Notes under the pieces: model-generated | Seen by the model: only the letters and a program-made list of their open reading frames with translations | What the model was told of the DNA's origin: nothing | Database searches by the model: none | Assembly (NCBI GenBank): GCA_016711225.1 | Contig: JADJTK010000028.1 | Location: 28,556 to 92,555, forward strand | Direction: 5' to 3' | From: Opitutaceae bacterium | GTDB lineage: Bacteria > Verrucomicrobiota > Verrucomicrobiia > Opitutales > Opitutaceae | DNA length: 64,000 bases | Position numbers and translations under genes: made by a program | Shown: positions 1 to 9,274 of the stretch, in pieces | Layout of the letters: each line of letters begins with the position of its first letter | Numbering within the stretch: the stretch's first letter is position 1

Positions 1-188
1 ATGGAAGAGAGATAGGTTCTACCTGGTTCGTTTGAGGGCAGCGCCAGCGAGACAAAGGTGTCCTCCTCGCCGTATTGGCGGACGACGCCCACGAAGAACC
101 CGATGCTGAGCACGAGTTTCAGCAGCAGCAGTACGGAGAGTCCTTGCCAGAATCCGAAGGGGCGAGGGCTCGCCAAAGCCAGTCGCAA
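1..188 (-). CDS. N-terminal part of a membrane protein, cut by the window edge
   Basis: An open minus-strand frame runs out of the window at base 1. The visible part is about 62 residues with one clear membrane segment (FWQGLSVLLLLKLVLSIGFF) followed by a polar stretch, as in a bitopic or multi-pass inner-membrane protein. No ATG is available near the 5' end; a TTG at 188 is the most reasonable start but has no convincing ribosome binding site, so the true start could lie further upstream. It diverges from the pilin-like genes that begin at 808. I do not recognise the family and give no function. A spurious frame is possible because only a fragment is visible. Confidence 0.35.
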   Translation of the reverse strand, partial: MRLALASPRPFGFWQGLSVLLLLKLVLSIGFFVGVVRQYGEEDTFVSLALPSNEPGRTYLSS

Positions 189-807
189 GGAGCTAGCGGA
201 AGATGGCGAGCCGGGGCTGGGTAACGGGAGGCTCAATGGAGTGTAGCGAAAGATGGATAGGGCGTGAAGAGGGTGGTATCCCGGGCAGCCATCAAGAGTC
301 AGCTGCTGCCCGTCCTACCGTGTCCAAGGTTCAAAGAGGGGGCCTCGGCGAAAAACCACTGCTTCGAGGGAACGCGGGCTCGCGCCACGCTTCTGTCCCG
401 GTAGATGCAAGGCGCGAGTCTTGCCCGGGCAACACAAATTGACATCTCCCGGCTTGAGCCAACCGGGGCGATAGCATCCATTTGCAGTGCCGACTCAAGA
501 GAGCGTTTGGGGTATTTGCCCTATAACCTCGCTGGGCCATTGGGCCCTACCGACCGGGGGCTTCTAATTCACGGGTGACTCTGCCATTCCGACGCCGGAT
601 CGAGTATCGTGAAAGCACATGGAACGCTCACCTCTCTGCGCCACTTTCGCTCGTTTCCTTCACTTCTGGGGCGAGCCGGACACTGGCTCCGATCGGGTTC
701 GGTCCGAGCTTTGACTCATTCTTGAGCAGTCCCGAATCGACAGGCGACAGCACAAAGATCAATTTCCGCCCCGCCCCCTCATACTCAATTCGGCCCAAGA
801 CCCCACG
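189..807. other. intergenic region without a recognised gene
   Basis: About 620 bases between the divergent membrane-protein fragment and the first pseudopilin gene. Short open frames exist on both strands but none has a family signature, a good start or a hydrophobic leader. No riboswitch, tRNA or terminator was recognised. The promoter(s) of the 808-4617 pilus genes probably lie here, but I could not define -10/-35 boxes with confidence. Confidence 0.5.
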
Positions 808-1344
808 ATGAACACAGCAAAAAGCTTCCGCGGCCTTTGCCCCCGTCCCCGTATTGTTCTCGATAGCCGGGGTTTCACGTTGGTGGAGGTGATGGTATCC
901 GCGATCGTCTTGGCGATCACGCTGGTGGCGTTTCTCGGCACAGTGATTCAGGCCTACCGGATCGATGAGGCAGCGCGTCGCCGGGATCAGGTCCGGGCGG
1001 TCGTCCAGTCGTTCGCGGACGATTTTAGTCGTATGACGATCACGAATCCTCCCTCCCCATTTTTCCAAGCGAGCATCGCGGCGAGCGGCGCCGGACTTGT
1101 CTGGACAGGCAGCACAAATGACGGCTCGGGGTTGAAGTTCCGGCTTGGTAACGACCTCGCCGCCCCCGAGGTGACGCTGACACGCTGGGTGCAGGATATG
1201 AACGAAGCCAGCGGGGTCCCCGATGATGTCCGGGTGAACACCTCGGGAATCGGGAGGGAGATTGTCTGCCGATTCGAGGCAAGGTGGCGGGTCGATAACC
1301 GCGAACAGACTTACACGCTTTGGGTGGTTCGAGCCGATACCTAA
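808..1344 (+). CDS. type IV pilus minor pseudopilin (PilV-like)
   Basis: The 178-residue product has a class III (prepilin) signal: a 22-residue basic leader ending in RG, then FTLVEVM with the Glu at mature position 5, followed by a hydrophobic helix to about residue 45. Prepilin peptidases cleave after that Gly, and the helix anchors the subunit in the inner membrane before assembly into a pilus or pseudopilus. The rest (about 130 residues) is polar with no further recognised domain, the usual pattern for PilV/GspI-like minor subunits. The ATG at 808 is well placed relative to the leader. It is the first of three co-directional pilus-type genes (808, 1356, 2773), probably one operon for a pilus tip or priming complex. 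Confidence 0.8.
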   Translation: MNTAKSFRGLCPRPRIVLDSRGFTLVEVMVSAIVLAITLVAFLGTVIQAYRIDEAARRRDQVRAVVQSFADDFSRMTITNPPSPFFQASIAASGAGLVWTGSTNDGSGLKFRLGNDLAAPEVTLTRWVQDMNEASGVPDDVRVNTSGIGREIVCRFEARWRVDNREQTYTLWVVRADT

Positions 1345-1355
1345 TAATCTCTACC

Positions 1356-2738
1356 ATGAACACAGTCCAATATTCGTCCCAGACGAGGGTCCGCCGTGCC
1401 GCGTTCACCTTGGTTGAAGTGCTCATCGCGGCCACGTTGGCCTTGCTGGTGATCGGGGGCGTGCTGTCGGTCATGTTGATGGCGTACCGCTCGGTCAACA
1501 AAACCAAGTTGCTGGATGAGGCCCTCCAGAATACGCGCCAGGTGCAGGAACATCTTACCCGGGAAGTCGCTATTGCGCTGCACAAGGGCCCGGACGGCAC
1601 CGATTTGGGCTTTGATTTCGACATTTCCGACGGGGGGGCCCCGGCACGTTATGCCAAGTTGACCTACATGGTTCCGATCGGCGATCCGGTTGTGGTTCCA
1701 ACGTTCACACCGAAATCGGCGCAAAGCATGGTGGTGGTCTGCCCCCCCGATGTGACTCCTGCTGCCGGTGATGTGGTGATGTTGGGGCTGCCCAACACCA
1801 AAGACTACTTGCGGATATTGAATACCGACGACCCAGCGAAGGGTACCCAGCGCAATGTGACGTTGAATTTCACGATGTTGATTCAAGAGGCGGCAGCTCT
1901 CGCTGGCACGCCCCTGGCTGATTGCAGCGACGTCAGAGAGAATGTCACCTGGGTGCCGATCTACCGGAAGCGGCAGTACGAGGTCGCCGATCCGGGAGGC
2001 GCGAGAATGACCCAGCTGCAGTGGTGGGAAAATGCGAATGATCCGCTTTCCAGGCAAGTGCTCTCGAGTTCGGTTGCGGCTGATGAGTGGCATCTGTTCG
2101 GGCCGGTGATGGAGGGCTCGCCCGCCGCCCCGGTGGACGGAGCGCTGCTCTGGCGATTCAAGTACTTCGGCGAGGGTTCGAATCTGTTGGCGGGCCGCCG
2201 AGATTTCTGGGAGACCAACCCGACGGAGGGGCGCCTGCGCGCCCGCTCTGGGGACCCCGTCAACCTCAACGGGCCCGGTGGTGATGGGCTCTATACCACC
2301 AGTTCTTCGACGACAACCACTTCGATTGCGACGACCTCCACGAGTTCGACGAGCTCAACAACGACGAGCACGACCAAGTCGACTACGATCGCGACGACCA
2401 AATCGACGACGATCAGAACAACCACGCCCACGACTACCCGAGTGACGACGAAGTCGACCACGGTCCCCACGACTACCCGAGTGACGACGAAGTCGACCAC
2501 GGTCCCCACGACCACCCGGGTGACGACCAAGTCGACGACGAAGGTGACGACGAAGTCGACCTCGACGACCAAAGCCACGACGAAATCGACGACGGCACCC
2601 ACGACGACGAAGGCCACGACGACCAAAGCGTCCACGGTAGCCACGACTTCAAAGTCGACGACCGCCCTCTCGACAACAAAGGCGACGACCACGAAGTCGA
2701 CGACCGCGCCAACCACTTCCATCCGTGATGATGGTTGA
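1356..2738 (+). CDS. minor pseudopilin with a long Thr/Ser-rich C-terminal tail
   Basis: The protein is 460 residues from the ATG at 1356, 11 bases after the upstream stop; an earlier in-frame TTG would put an unlikely extension before the leader. A prepilin motif is clear: basic leader ending RRAA, then FTLVEVLI with Glu at mature position 5 and a hydrophobic helix (PilW/GspJ type). Here the residue before the cleavage site is Ala instead of Gly. Residues about 40-313 form a normal soluble domain. From residue 314 almost to the end the chain is only Thr, Ser, Lys, Ala, Val, Arg and Pro in short repeats (13-residue PTTTRVTTKSTTV units). Such mucin-like tails are typical acceptors of O-linked sugars, and the downstream locus carries GT39- and TMTC-like enzymes; that link is inference. 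Confidence 0.82.
   Translation: MNTVQYSSQTRVRRAAFTLVEVLIAATLALLVIGGVLSVMLMAYRSVNKTKLLDEALQNTRQVQEHLTREVAIALHKGPDGTDLGFDFDISDGGAPARYAKLTYMVPIGDPVVVPTFTPKSAQSMVVVCPPDVTPAAGDVVMLGLPNTKDYLRILNTDDPAKGTQRNVTLNFTMLIQEAAALAGTPLADCSDVRENVTWVPIYRKRQYEVADPGGARMTQLQWWENANDPLSRQVLSSSVAADEWHLFGPVMEGSPAAPVDGALLWRFKYFGEGSNLLAGRRDFWETNPTEGRLRARSGDPVNLNGPGGDGLYTTSSSTTTTSIATTSTSSTSSTTTSTTKSTTIATTKSTTIRTTTPTTTRVTTKSTTVPTTTRVTTKSTTVPTTTRVTTKSTTKVTTKSTSTTKATTKSTTAPTTTKATTTKASTVATTSKSTTALSTTKATTTKSTTAPTTSIRDDG
2295..2723 (+). repeat. in-gene tandem repeat encoding the Thr-rich tail
   Basis: Low-complexity DNA inside the pseudopilin gene, built from variations of ACGACNAAGTCGACC. Two perfect 39-base units (2427-2465 and 2466-2504) and a diverging third copy encode the 13-residue repeat. 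The repetition also leaves long antisense reading frames open (Val-rich), which are artefacts. Such arrays change length by slipped-strand or unequal recombination, so tail length may vary between strains. Confidence 0.85.
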
Positions 2739-2772
2739 TCTCCGCTCCTCCACTTATCGACCCTTTCCTGCC

Positions 2773-4617
2773 ATGAAAAACGGTTCCAAAACAGGTTCGC
2801 TGTTGGTCACGATGCTCTTCGTGCTCGCGGTCCTCCTTGTGGTGGGGTCCATCCTCAGCATGAGCCTCACCTCTTCCCGCCTGTCCGCGCGCAACGAGTT
2901 TTTGGCGCGGGGGAGGGTGGTGGGTGAAAGCGAGTTGGAGCATCTGTTCTATCTGTTCAAGGACCGGTTCAATAGTGGAAGTCTGCCCGGGGCCATACCG
3001 GCGGAGCTGGCCGGATTCGTCGACCTTGGGAGTGCTCCGGTTACGGCCCGTGCGCCCTATTTGGACGCCCATCGCTTGGAGGGGTGGACGGTCCGGCGTT
3101 CGATGCAGGCCGGGCTGACGTTTGAAGGCGTCAACCCCGAAACCCACGCGAAGGGCAGTACCACATATGTGGATGTCAAGCTCGAGATAACTGCGCCGGA
3201 TGGAACCACGTGGGCGGGCGCGCGGCCCGTGCGGTATGGGCGCCAGTTTTCGACTACGGTTTCGACCATCTTCCAGAATTGCATCTTCTATCAGGGCGAT
3301 TTGGAGATGGCTCCGGGGGGCGACACGGTCATCACGGGAGATATCGTCTGCAACGGCAGCATTTACATGGGGGCGAACGGCGGTGGTTCCCTCACCCTCA
3401 TGAAGGACGTCAGCTACTTGGTGGGGCACTATTTCAACTACGATCCCGTGGCCGGACTGACCACCTACCGCAAGCCCGATACTCCCACCGGTGGCACCTT
3501 GACCGCCCCCACTTTCTTCTACAGCGAAGCCCAGCAACTCAAGGTGATGGACAAGGCGCTGAATTTGTTGAATGGCACGGATCCAGTCGTGATTCAATCG
3601 CTGCGTCCCGATCTGTATCCCACCATCAATGATGTCTATCGCTCGGTGATTGTGCCGCCCCCGACGGCTCTCAACAACAACGAGTATACCACGCCCGGGG
3701 CACTGGCCGACGATCCGATCATGGGCGCCCTGCGCATGCACAACCGCGCTGGCCTGATTGTGACTGTGGACACCGGGGGCGCCTTCACCATCACCAAGGT
3801 CCAGACGGATGGAACCACGACTAACGTGACCACTGATATGGCGGGGATTGTCACCGGAACTAGCACCATGTACGATAAGCGGGAGGGCCGGAATGTTGCG
3901 GTGACCGAAATCGACATCGGCGTGCTCAAAGGGCTTGTGGGCAATGCGATAGACAATTCTGCCACGATCTACCCCGATTTTAATGGGCTGCTTTATGTGA
4001 ATCTCAAGACCGGAGATTCGACCAGTCCCTCGGCAGTGCGTTTGATCCATGCCGAAGCTACACCCCGCACTGGAACCGATGATCCTGTAATGCACGGGAC
4101 CCAAGGCTTCTCGGTGGCCACGAATGGAGGCCTCTATGTTAAGGGAAGTTATAATACGATGGAAAACGACGGGGTCACCCCGATCCCGGCTGGGGCTTCG
4201 CCCCCACGTTCGATGTTGATGGGCGACGCCATCACCGTTCTTTCCTCGGGGTGGGACGATGCCAATTCCAACGCGGGGATTTCGGCCCGGGTGGCGAGCG
4301 ATAATGTGACTGTCAACGCGGGCATTCTGGTGGGCAATACTGCCGCCACTGCTAGCGGGTTGAGTGGAGGCGTGCAGAACTTGGTGCGTTACCTCGAAGA
4401 TTGGGAAGCCCATTCGGTGACGTTCACCGGATCGTTGGGGCGCCTCTTCGACTCGAAGATGTTCACCCGGGCCTATACGCAGCCCTCCTCGGGGGACATC
4501 TATCGGGTTCCGGCGAACCGGACCTTCAATTTCGATGAGGCGCTCACCAAGGGTGGTGGCCCTCCGGGCTCGTTAAAGCGAACCGACATTGCACGCGGCC
4601 GATTCTACTACTGGTAG
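2773..4617 (+). CDS. PilX-like membrane-anchored pilus-associated protein
   Basis: 614 residues from the ATG at 2773 (MKNGSKTGSLLVTMLF...). A short basic N-terminus is followed by one strong membrane helix (about residues 9-32) and then Ser/Arg/Asn residues, as in PilX-type N-termini that lack the consensus prepilin cleavage Gly. The rest is extracytoplasmic. Around residues 170-215 it has a bactofilin-like patch (GDLEMAPGGDTVITGDIVC, then NGSIYMGANGGGS) that resembles the element near the start of the giant surface protein at 59.3 kb. The gene follows the pseudopilins with a 34-base gap and probably shares their transcript. Family assignment rests on N-terminal architecture and context; no catalytic motif is seen. 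Confidence 0.65.
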   Translation: MKNGSKTGSLLVTMLFVLAVLLVVGSILSMSLTSSRLSARNEFLARGRVVGESELEHLFYLFKDRFNSGSLPGAIPAELAGFVDLGSAPVTARAPYLDAHRLEGWTVRRSMQAGLTFEGVNPETHAKGSTTYVDVKLEITAPDGTTWAGARPVRYGRQFSTTVSTIFQNCIFYQGDLEMAPGGDTVITGDIVCNGSIYMGANGGGSLTLMKDVSYLVGHYFNYDPVAGLTTYRKPDTPTGGTLTAPTFFYSEAQQLKVMDKALNLLNGTDPVVIQSLRPDLYPTINDVYRSVIVPPPTALNNNEYTTPGALADDPIMGALRMHNRAGLIVTVDTGGAFTITKVQTDGTTTNVTTDMAGIVTGTSTMYDKREGRNVAVTEIDIGVLKGLVGNAIDNSATIYPDFNGLLYVNLKTGDSTSPSAVRLIHAEATPRTGTDDPVMHGTQGFSVATNGGLYVKGSYNTMENDGVTPIPAGASPPRSMLMGDAITVLSSGWDDANSNAGISARVASDNVTVNAGILVGNTAATASGLSGGVQNLVRYLEDWEAHSVTFTGSLGRLFDSKMFTRAYTQPSSGDIYRVPANRTFNFDEALTKGGGPPGSLKRTDIARGRFYYW

Positions 4618-4690
4618 GCTCGATTTCTCGAGCGGGTTGTGCCCCTTCGCCGCGCAACCCGCTTTGGTCGCTTCCCTTGAGCACGCTAGC

Positions 4691-5623
4691 GTGATCCCTA
4701 CCTCTTCAGAACAACCTCGTCCGCACGGGACTACCGTTTGCGGTCCGACAGGTGCCACCCACTCCGTTGTATCCGGCCTTCCGAATCGGTCCGATCCGGT
4801 CCGTTTCGGGAAGGATGAGCGGCAGTTCGTGATTCTGCGTGCCGCTCGGTTGGTGCGCAACGGGCAGTTGGACGCGCTCGAGCTGCACACGATTGGGGCC
4901 GAGCCCGACCCGGAAGTAACAGCGATTGTGCCGGCCCGGAACGAGGCGGAGACCATTGCCTTCGTGGTGGAGGAATGTCGCCGGTATGCAGGCGAAGTGA
5001 TCGTGGTGGAAGGTGGGTCCACCGACGGCACAGCCGAAGTGGCCGAGGCTGCCGGAGCGCGAGTCGTACGCGACCAAGGAACCGGCAAGGGCGCGGCGTT
5101 GCGCTTGGCGGTGGGCCATGTGCGAACCCCGATCTGCGTTTTTATCGATGCGGATGGATCGCACGATCCGATCGATATTCCGATGCTGGTGGCTCCGATC
5201 AAAGCCGGTACGGCGGATCATGTGACCGGCTCACGGTTGCTCGGCGGTTCGGATGAGTTGCATGGCGGGGGCGACGAATTCCTCCGGCTGGCGGGGTCGG
5301 CTTTCATTACCTACATGGTCAATCGGAGATTTGGGGCGCGCCTGTCGGACTCCCAAAACGGGTTCCGAGCCATTCGCTCGGAGGTCTTCCGAAAGCTTGA
5401 TTTGCGAGCGCGCCATACCACCATCGAGATGGAAATGATCATGGCCACCCTTGCTGCCGGCTTTCGTCTCGAGGAGGTCCCCACTCACGAGCGACCGCGC
5501 GCGGCGGGCTTCTCGAAAATCTCCCTCTCCAAGCCTGGTACTTGGTTCTCTTATGCATGGACCTTGCTGGCGGGGCTTTGCCGGCGCCGGGCTAAACCGG
5601 GAGCAGAGCGGGGCGATCGGTGA
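4691..5623 (+). CDS. family 2 glycosyltransferase (polyprenyl-phosphate sugar synthase type)
   Basis: From the GTG at 4691 the product is 310 residues. GT2 signatures are clear: TAIVPARNEAETI at the start of the nucleotide-binding fold, VEGGSTDGT, a GTGKGAAL loop and the metal-binding FIDADGSHD. The C-terminal part (QNGFRAIRSEVFRKL, then a buried EMEM) matches dolichyl/undecaprenyl-phosphate-mannose-synthase-like enzymes, which load a sugar onto a lipid carrier. No membrane helices are needed in the short C-terminus. The start is uncertain: the frame is open back to 4589, overlapping the previous gene, and the first ~80 residues look unconserved. The stop overlaps the next ATG by one base, indicating co-translation with the carbamoyltransferase. 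Confidence 0.85.
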   Translation: MIPTSSEQPRPHGTTVCGPTGATHSVVSGLPNRSDPVRFGKDERQFVILRAARLVRNGQLDALELHTIGAEPDPEVTAIVPARNEAETIAFVVEECRRYAGEVIVVEGGSTDGTAEVAEAAGARVVRDQGTGKGAALRLAVGHVRTPICVFIDADGSHDPIDIPMLVAPIKAGTADHVTGSRLLGGSDELHGGGDEFLRLAGSAFITYMVNRRFGARLSDSQNGFRAIRSEVFRKLDLRARHTTIEMEMIMATLAAGFRLEEVPTHERPRAAGFSKISLSKPGTWFSYAWTLLAGLCRRRAKPGAERGDR

Positions 5624-7371
5624 TGGACTCCTCCTTCGATGCAGTGATCGGCGTGTGGGACGGACACGACGCGGGAGCGGCGTTGGTGATCGATGGCCGG
5701 GTGGTGCTCGCTTTGAACGAGGAACGCTTGACCGGGCGCAAGCTCGATGTAGGCCTGCCGGTCCGGTGCCTGGAAATCCTCCGCCAGGAAGCGCAAGGCA
5801 GGCGGATCGCCTGGGCGCCGACGACCTCGGATCCGGCCAAGATGCTGACCCGGGTCGTTCCGTCGCTGAAGAATAACTACTACCGGCTGCGGCGTCGGTT
5901 GCCGCCGCCCGGGTCGTTTTCGGGGATCAAGCAGAAGGCCAAATATTCACTCACCCAGCTGCCCACCACCTCGTTTTTCCGGGGGTGGACGCGGCGGTGG
6001 TTCGCCCGCGTCTTGCACGCCCCTTTGGCATCCGTGTTCGTGGTCGACCACCATGAAGCCCATGCGGGGTCAGCTGCTTATTGGCCGACGTGGTCGGGGG
6101 ACGCCTTGATCGTCACGCTCGACGGGATTGGCGACGGTGAATCCGGGTCGGTGTGGCAGTGGTCGGACGCCTCGGGTCAAATGGACAAGCGCCTGTCCAT
6201 TCCCGGATCGGCCTCGTTTGGACTATTCTTCGAGCACATCACGAATGGTTTGCAGATGCGGCCGCTCGAGGACGAAGGCAAGGTGATGGCGCTGGCCACC
6301 TATGCCGCGGAGATTCCGGCGCAGGCCAACCCGTTCCTTCCGTGGTTCTCGATCCAGCGGGAGGTCAACGGACTTCCAACTTTTTTCTGTTCCATCGCTC
6401 CGACGCGAATGGCGGATGAGGTGGCAAAAGTGATCTGGAGCACTCCGCGCGAGCAGGTTTGCCGGATGGCGCAGCAGACGCTCGAGCATTTTGTCCCTCA
6501 GTTTTTCGTCGAATTGGCCAATGCGACTGGTATCCGCAGCTTCGGGTATTCGGGTGGGGTGGCGTCGAATATCAAGGTGAACCGCTTGATCCGGAGCTGC
6601 CCGGAAGTCGAGCGGCTGTCGGTCTGTCCCGCCATGGGCGACGGAGGCTTGGCGCTTGGGGCGGCGCAGGTGCTCTGGCATCGACTGACCGGCCAGCGCC
6701 CGCTGGCGTTTTCTGATTTCCGCCTTGGCCGCGATCACGGCGATCTGGGCGTCGCGGCGGAGAAGGTGGCTGCGCAATCTAGGGCCGCATTGCAGCGGCC
6801 GGCGGATATCGCGGTGGCGGTGGCCGAGCGGGTGGCCGCAGGGGAGATCGTCATGTGGGCGCAGGGACGGATGGAGCTGGGGGCGCGAGCACTCGGCGGG
6901 CGCAGCATTGTCGCTCGGGCCGATAGCGTGACGGCCCGCGACGACTTGAATCTCCGACTTAAGCGCCGAGTCTGGTTCCAACCATTCTGTCCGACCCTGT
7001 TGCTGTCAGAGGCGCCGGACCTGCTGGCCGATTTCCGCGGCGATCGCGACGTGAACCTGCATATGACGATGGGGTTCCTTACGACGCCCCGAGGGCGCCT
7101 CGCCCTTGCCGGGGCGATCGGCCCCGATGGCTCGTGCCGGCCTCAAATGGTGCCGGAGAACCCGGATGATCCGTGGTTCCGCTTGCTGGCAGCGGTGAAG
7201 GCGCGTACAGGCACCGGTGCGGTGATCAATACCAGCCTAAATATGCACGGGAAACCCATGTCGGACGATGCTTCCGGTGTGATCGAGGCGTGGCTGGAAA
7301 GTGGCGTACAGCATCTCGCTCTCGGTTCGGTGCTTCTTTCCAAGCAACCGGTTTCTGCAAATGTCAAATAG
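5623..7371 (+). CDS. carbamoyltransferase, NodU/CmcH family
   Basis: 582 residues. These enzymes transfer a carbamoyl group from carbamoyl phosphate to a hydroxyl of a sugar or secondary metabolite through an adenylated intermediate. Seen here: N-terminal GVWDGHDAGAALV, the HHEAHAGSAAYW motif that holds the metal-binding His residues, LDGIGDGESGSV, then the YrdC-like C-terminal domain with MELGARALGGRSIV, WFQPFCPTLL and NTSLNMHGKPM. Length is normal. The ATG at 5623 overlaps the upstream GT2 stop, and the stop lies past the ATG of the next gene, so translation is probably coupled. In this setting the likely substrate is a glycan being built by the surrounding enzymes. Confidence 0.92.
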   Translation: MDSSFDAVIGVWDGHDAGAALVIDGRVVLALNEERLTGRKLDVGLPVRCLEILRQEAQGRRIAWAPTTSDPAKMLTRVVPSLKNNYYRLRRRLPPPGSFSGIKQKAKYSLTQLPTTSFFRGWTRRWFARVLHAPLASVFVVDHHEAHAGSAAYWPTWSGDALIVTLDGIGDGESGSVWQWSDASGQMDKRLSIPGSASFGLFFEHITNGLQMRPLEDEGKVMALATYAAEIPAQANPFLPWFSIQREVNGLPTFFCSIAPTRMADEVAKVIWSTPREQVCRMAQQTLEHFVPQFFVELANATGIRSFGYSGGVASNIKVNRLIRSCPEVERLSVCPAMGDGGLALGAAQVLWHRLTGQRPLAFSDFRLGRDHGDLGVAAEKVAAQSRAALQRPADIAVAVAERVAAGEIVMWAQGRMELGARALGGRSIVARADSVTARDDLNLRLKRRVWFQPFCPTLLLSEAPDLLADFRGDRDVNLHMTMGFLTTPRGRLALAGAIGPDGSCRPQMVPENPDDPWFRLLAAVKARTGTGAVINTSLNMHGKPMSDDASGVIEAWLESGVQHLALGSVLLSKQPVSANVK

Positions 7372-9274
7372 TGATTCCCCTGTTCCGACACCGATACCCT
7401 CGGCAGAGGTGCCCCTGCCCCGTTGGCTCCGGCCGGTCTGGTATTGCCTCACCTTGGGGGCGTTTTCCGGGGCCGTCTTCTGGGCTCAGCGGATGGTGTC
7501 GGAGTATTCGGCGGATGAGCAGCGGGCCCTGGTCCCGCTGACCACGGTGTGGGGCATGCACGCCTGTCTGATAGTGGGAATCGCCGGCTTCGCGGGGCTG
7601 GCGGCCGGGTTGGGCCGTTGGTTGGGGCGGAGACACTTGCTTTTTGGTCTTACCTTGGCGGTCGTCGGTTATTTTGCCTGCGGTTTGGCTCCGCGCACGA
7701 ACCGCATCTTCTACGATGAGCATATCTATATGCAGATCGGGCAGACGCTGGCCCATACGGGACGGGCTGAATACGCGAATTATGCCCGGGTGGAATACGG
7801 CGATTTCCAGATGTACGAGGCTTGGGTGAACAAACAACCCAACGGGCATCCCTATTTGCTCTCCTGGGTCTACCGGATCTTTGGTGTGTCCGAGGAGGTC
7901 TCCCACCAGACGGTGCGCGTGGTGGTCGGGTTGACGACCGCTTTGCTCTATTTCGCGATGGTCCTGCTGCCCTTGAATCTGCCGACGGCGACACCAGTAG
8001 CGGTGGCGATGGCTTTCCTTTTCACTCCCTTGGTCCTGTGGTGGGGGCATACCGTCAGCGTGGAACCGACCGCCGCCGCCACCACGGTGGTCGGATTCTT
8101 CGCGGCCTGCCTGCATGCGCGCTGGCGCCATCCGCAGACCGGCGAGGGCTCGCCCTATAGTGGGGCGGTACTCGCGGCGACGGCGGCGTTTGCCGCCTAT
8201 TTCCGGCCGGAGTCGCTGATGGTTTTCCCAGTGGCAGCACTGGTGTTGATGGCGGCAGACCGACGTTTTTTGGAGGATCGGGTGACGTGGGCGGCGCTGG
8301 CGCTGGCGCTGGCGCTGGTGACGCCGAATCTGCTGCACCTCTGGTCTGTACGCACTGAAGATTGGGGGGCGAGGGATGGAAATCGTTTCGGAATGGCATT
8401 CTTGGGGGAAAACTTCCGCAGCAATACCGGATACTTTCTGCGAGGGGAGTGGTTCCCGTTGGCCGGCACCGTCCTGGCGTTGGTTGGTATCGGCTGGCTG
8501 GCTGTGCGGAACCGGCTCCTGGGACTCGCGGTCGGCACTTGGTTCATTCTTTCGTGGGGGATCTTCGTTTTGTTTTATGCGGGTGGCTACCATTACGGAG
8601 CAAGTTCCCGTTATGCTGTGGTCTCGGCGGCCCCGGTCGCGCTGCTCATGGGCCTGGGCGCCGCCGTGTTGGTGCCGTGGGCGCGCGGAATCCCCGCGGC
8701 GGGTGGGATGCTCGGCATGGTTGTCCTGATGAATTGGGGGAGCACGCTGCACTACGTGCCGACGCTGTCGCGTGAGTCGGCCGAGGCGCGGGCCGACATC
8801 GATTGGATTCGGGAAACCGCAGTGCTGCTGCCGACGGGTTCACTCGTCATCTCGCCCGATCCCTGCGTCTGGAGCATCTTGGGGCGGAACGCGTCCCAGT
8901 TTGGTGCCGTCGAGACGATGGTGCGCACGCAGATGCAGGAGTTGGTGAATCAGTATCCGGGCGGCATTTATCTGCATTGGGACTATTGGGTGAATGCCGA
9001 GCCGCGGATAGCCGATTCCTGGAGGCAGATCATCGTCGATACCCGGGCGAGCGTTTTCCGCCGTGGCACGAGCGAGCAGTACAAGTTCGCGCTTTTCCGC
9101 CTCGATACCGCCTTGGCCCTCCAGACGATGGGAGGCGGAGCGGAGCCCAATCGCCGCAGACCCGACATGGATGAGGTGGTCGCGGAGGCCCTGGCTGGGT
9201 CGACGGGGCCCGCCCGGCCGCGCGCGGACAGCTCCGCGGAACGGCCCGACGCGCCTTTGGAGTCGGCCCCATGA
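7361..9274 (+). CDS. GT39/ArnT-like integral membrane glycosyltransferase
   Basis: 637 residues from the ATG at 7361, which overlaps the end of the carbamoyltransferase gene by 11 bases. The chain starts with a cytoplasmic tail and a membrane helix and has roughly ten or more hydrophobic segments. An acidic DEH motif (FYDEHIYMQIG) lies in the first large periplasmic loop, where PMT/ArnT-type GT-C enzymes place their catalytic acidic residue. A second conserved stretch is HTVSVEPTAAA. After about residue 480 comes a soluble periplasmic domain. Enzymes of this group move a sugar from a polyprenyl-phosphate donor to a lipid or protein acceptor. The upstream GT2 is a plausible donor-forming partner. 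Acceptor unknown. Confidence 0.78.
   Translation: MSNSDSPVPTPIPSAEVPLPRWLRPVWYCLTLGAFSGAVFWAQRMVSEYSADEQRALVPLTTVWGMHACLIVGIAGFAGLAAGLGRWLGRRHLLFGLTLAVVGYFACGLAPRTNRIFYDEHIYMQIGQTLAHTGRAEYANYARVEYGDFQMYEAWVNKQPNGHPYLLSWVYRIFGVSEEVSHQTVRVVVGLTTALLYFAMVLLPLNLPTATPVAVAMAFLFTPLVLWWGHTVSVEPTAAATTVVGFFAACLHARWRHPQTGEGSPYSGAVLAATAAFAAYFRPESLMVFPVAALVLMAADRRFLEDRVTWAALALALALVTPNLLHLWSVRTEDWGARDGNRFGMAFLGENFRSNTGYFLRGEWFPLAGTVLALVGIGWLAVRNRLLGLAVGTWFILSWGIFVLFYAGGYHYGASSRYAVVSAAPVALLMGLGAAVLVPWARGIPAAGGMLGMVVLMNWGSTLHYVPTLSRESAEARADIDWIRETAVLLPTGSLVISPDPCVWSILGRNASQFGAVETMVRTQMQELVNQYPGGIYLHWDYWVNAEPRIADSWRQIIVDTRASVFRRGTSEQYKFALFRLDTALALQTMGGGAEPNRRRPDMDEVVAEALAGSTGPARPRADSSAERPDAPLESAP

Noticed and set aside
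575..811. Small plus-strand frame before the first pseudopilin
   Set aside because: GTG start without a binding site, no domain, composition of non-coding DNA.
2291..2722. Val-rich open frame antisense to the Thr-rich tail
   Set aside because: It exists only because the tandem repeat avoids stops in several frames; no start signal, and the sense frame has a prepilin leader.
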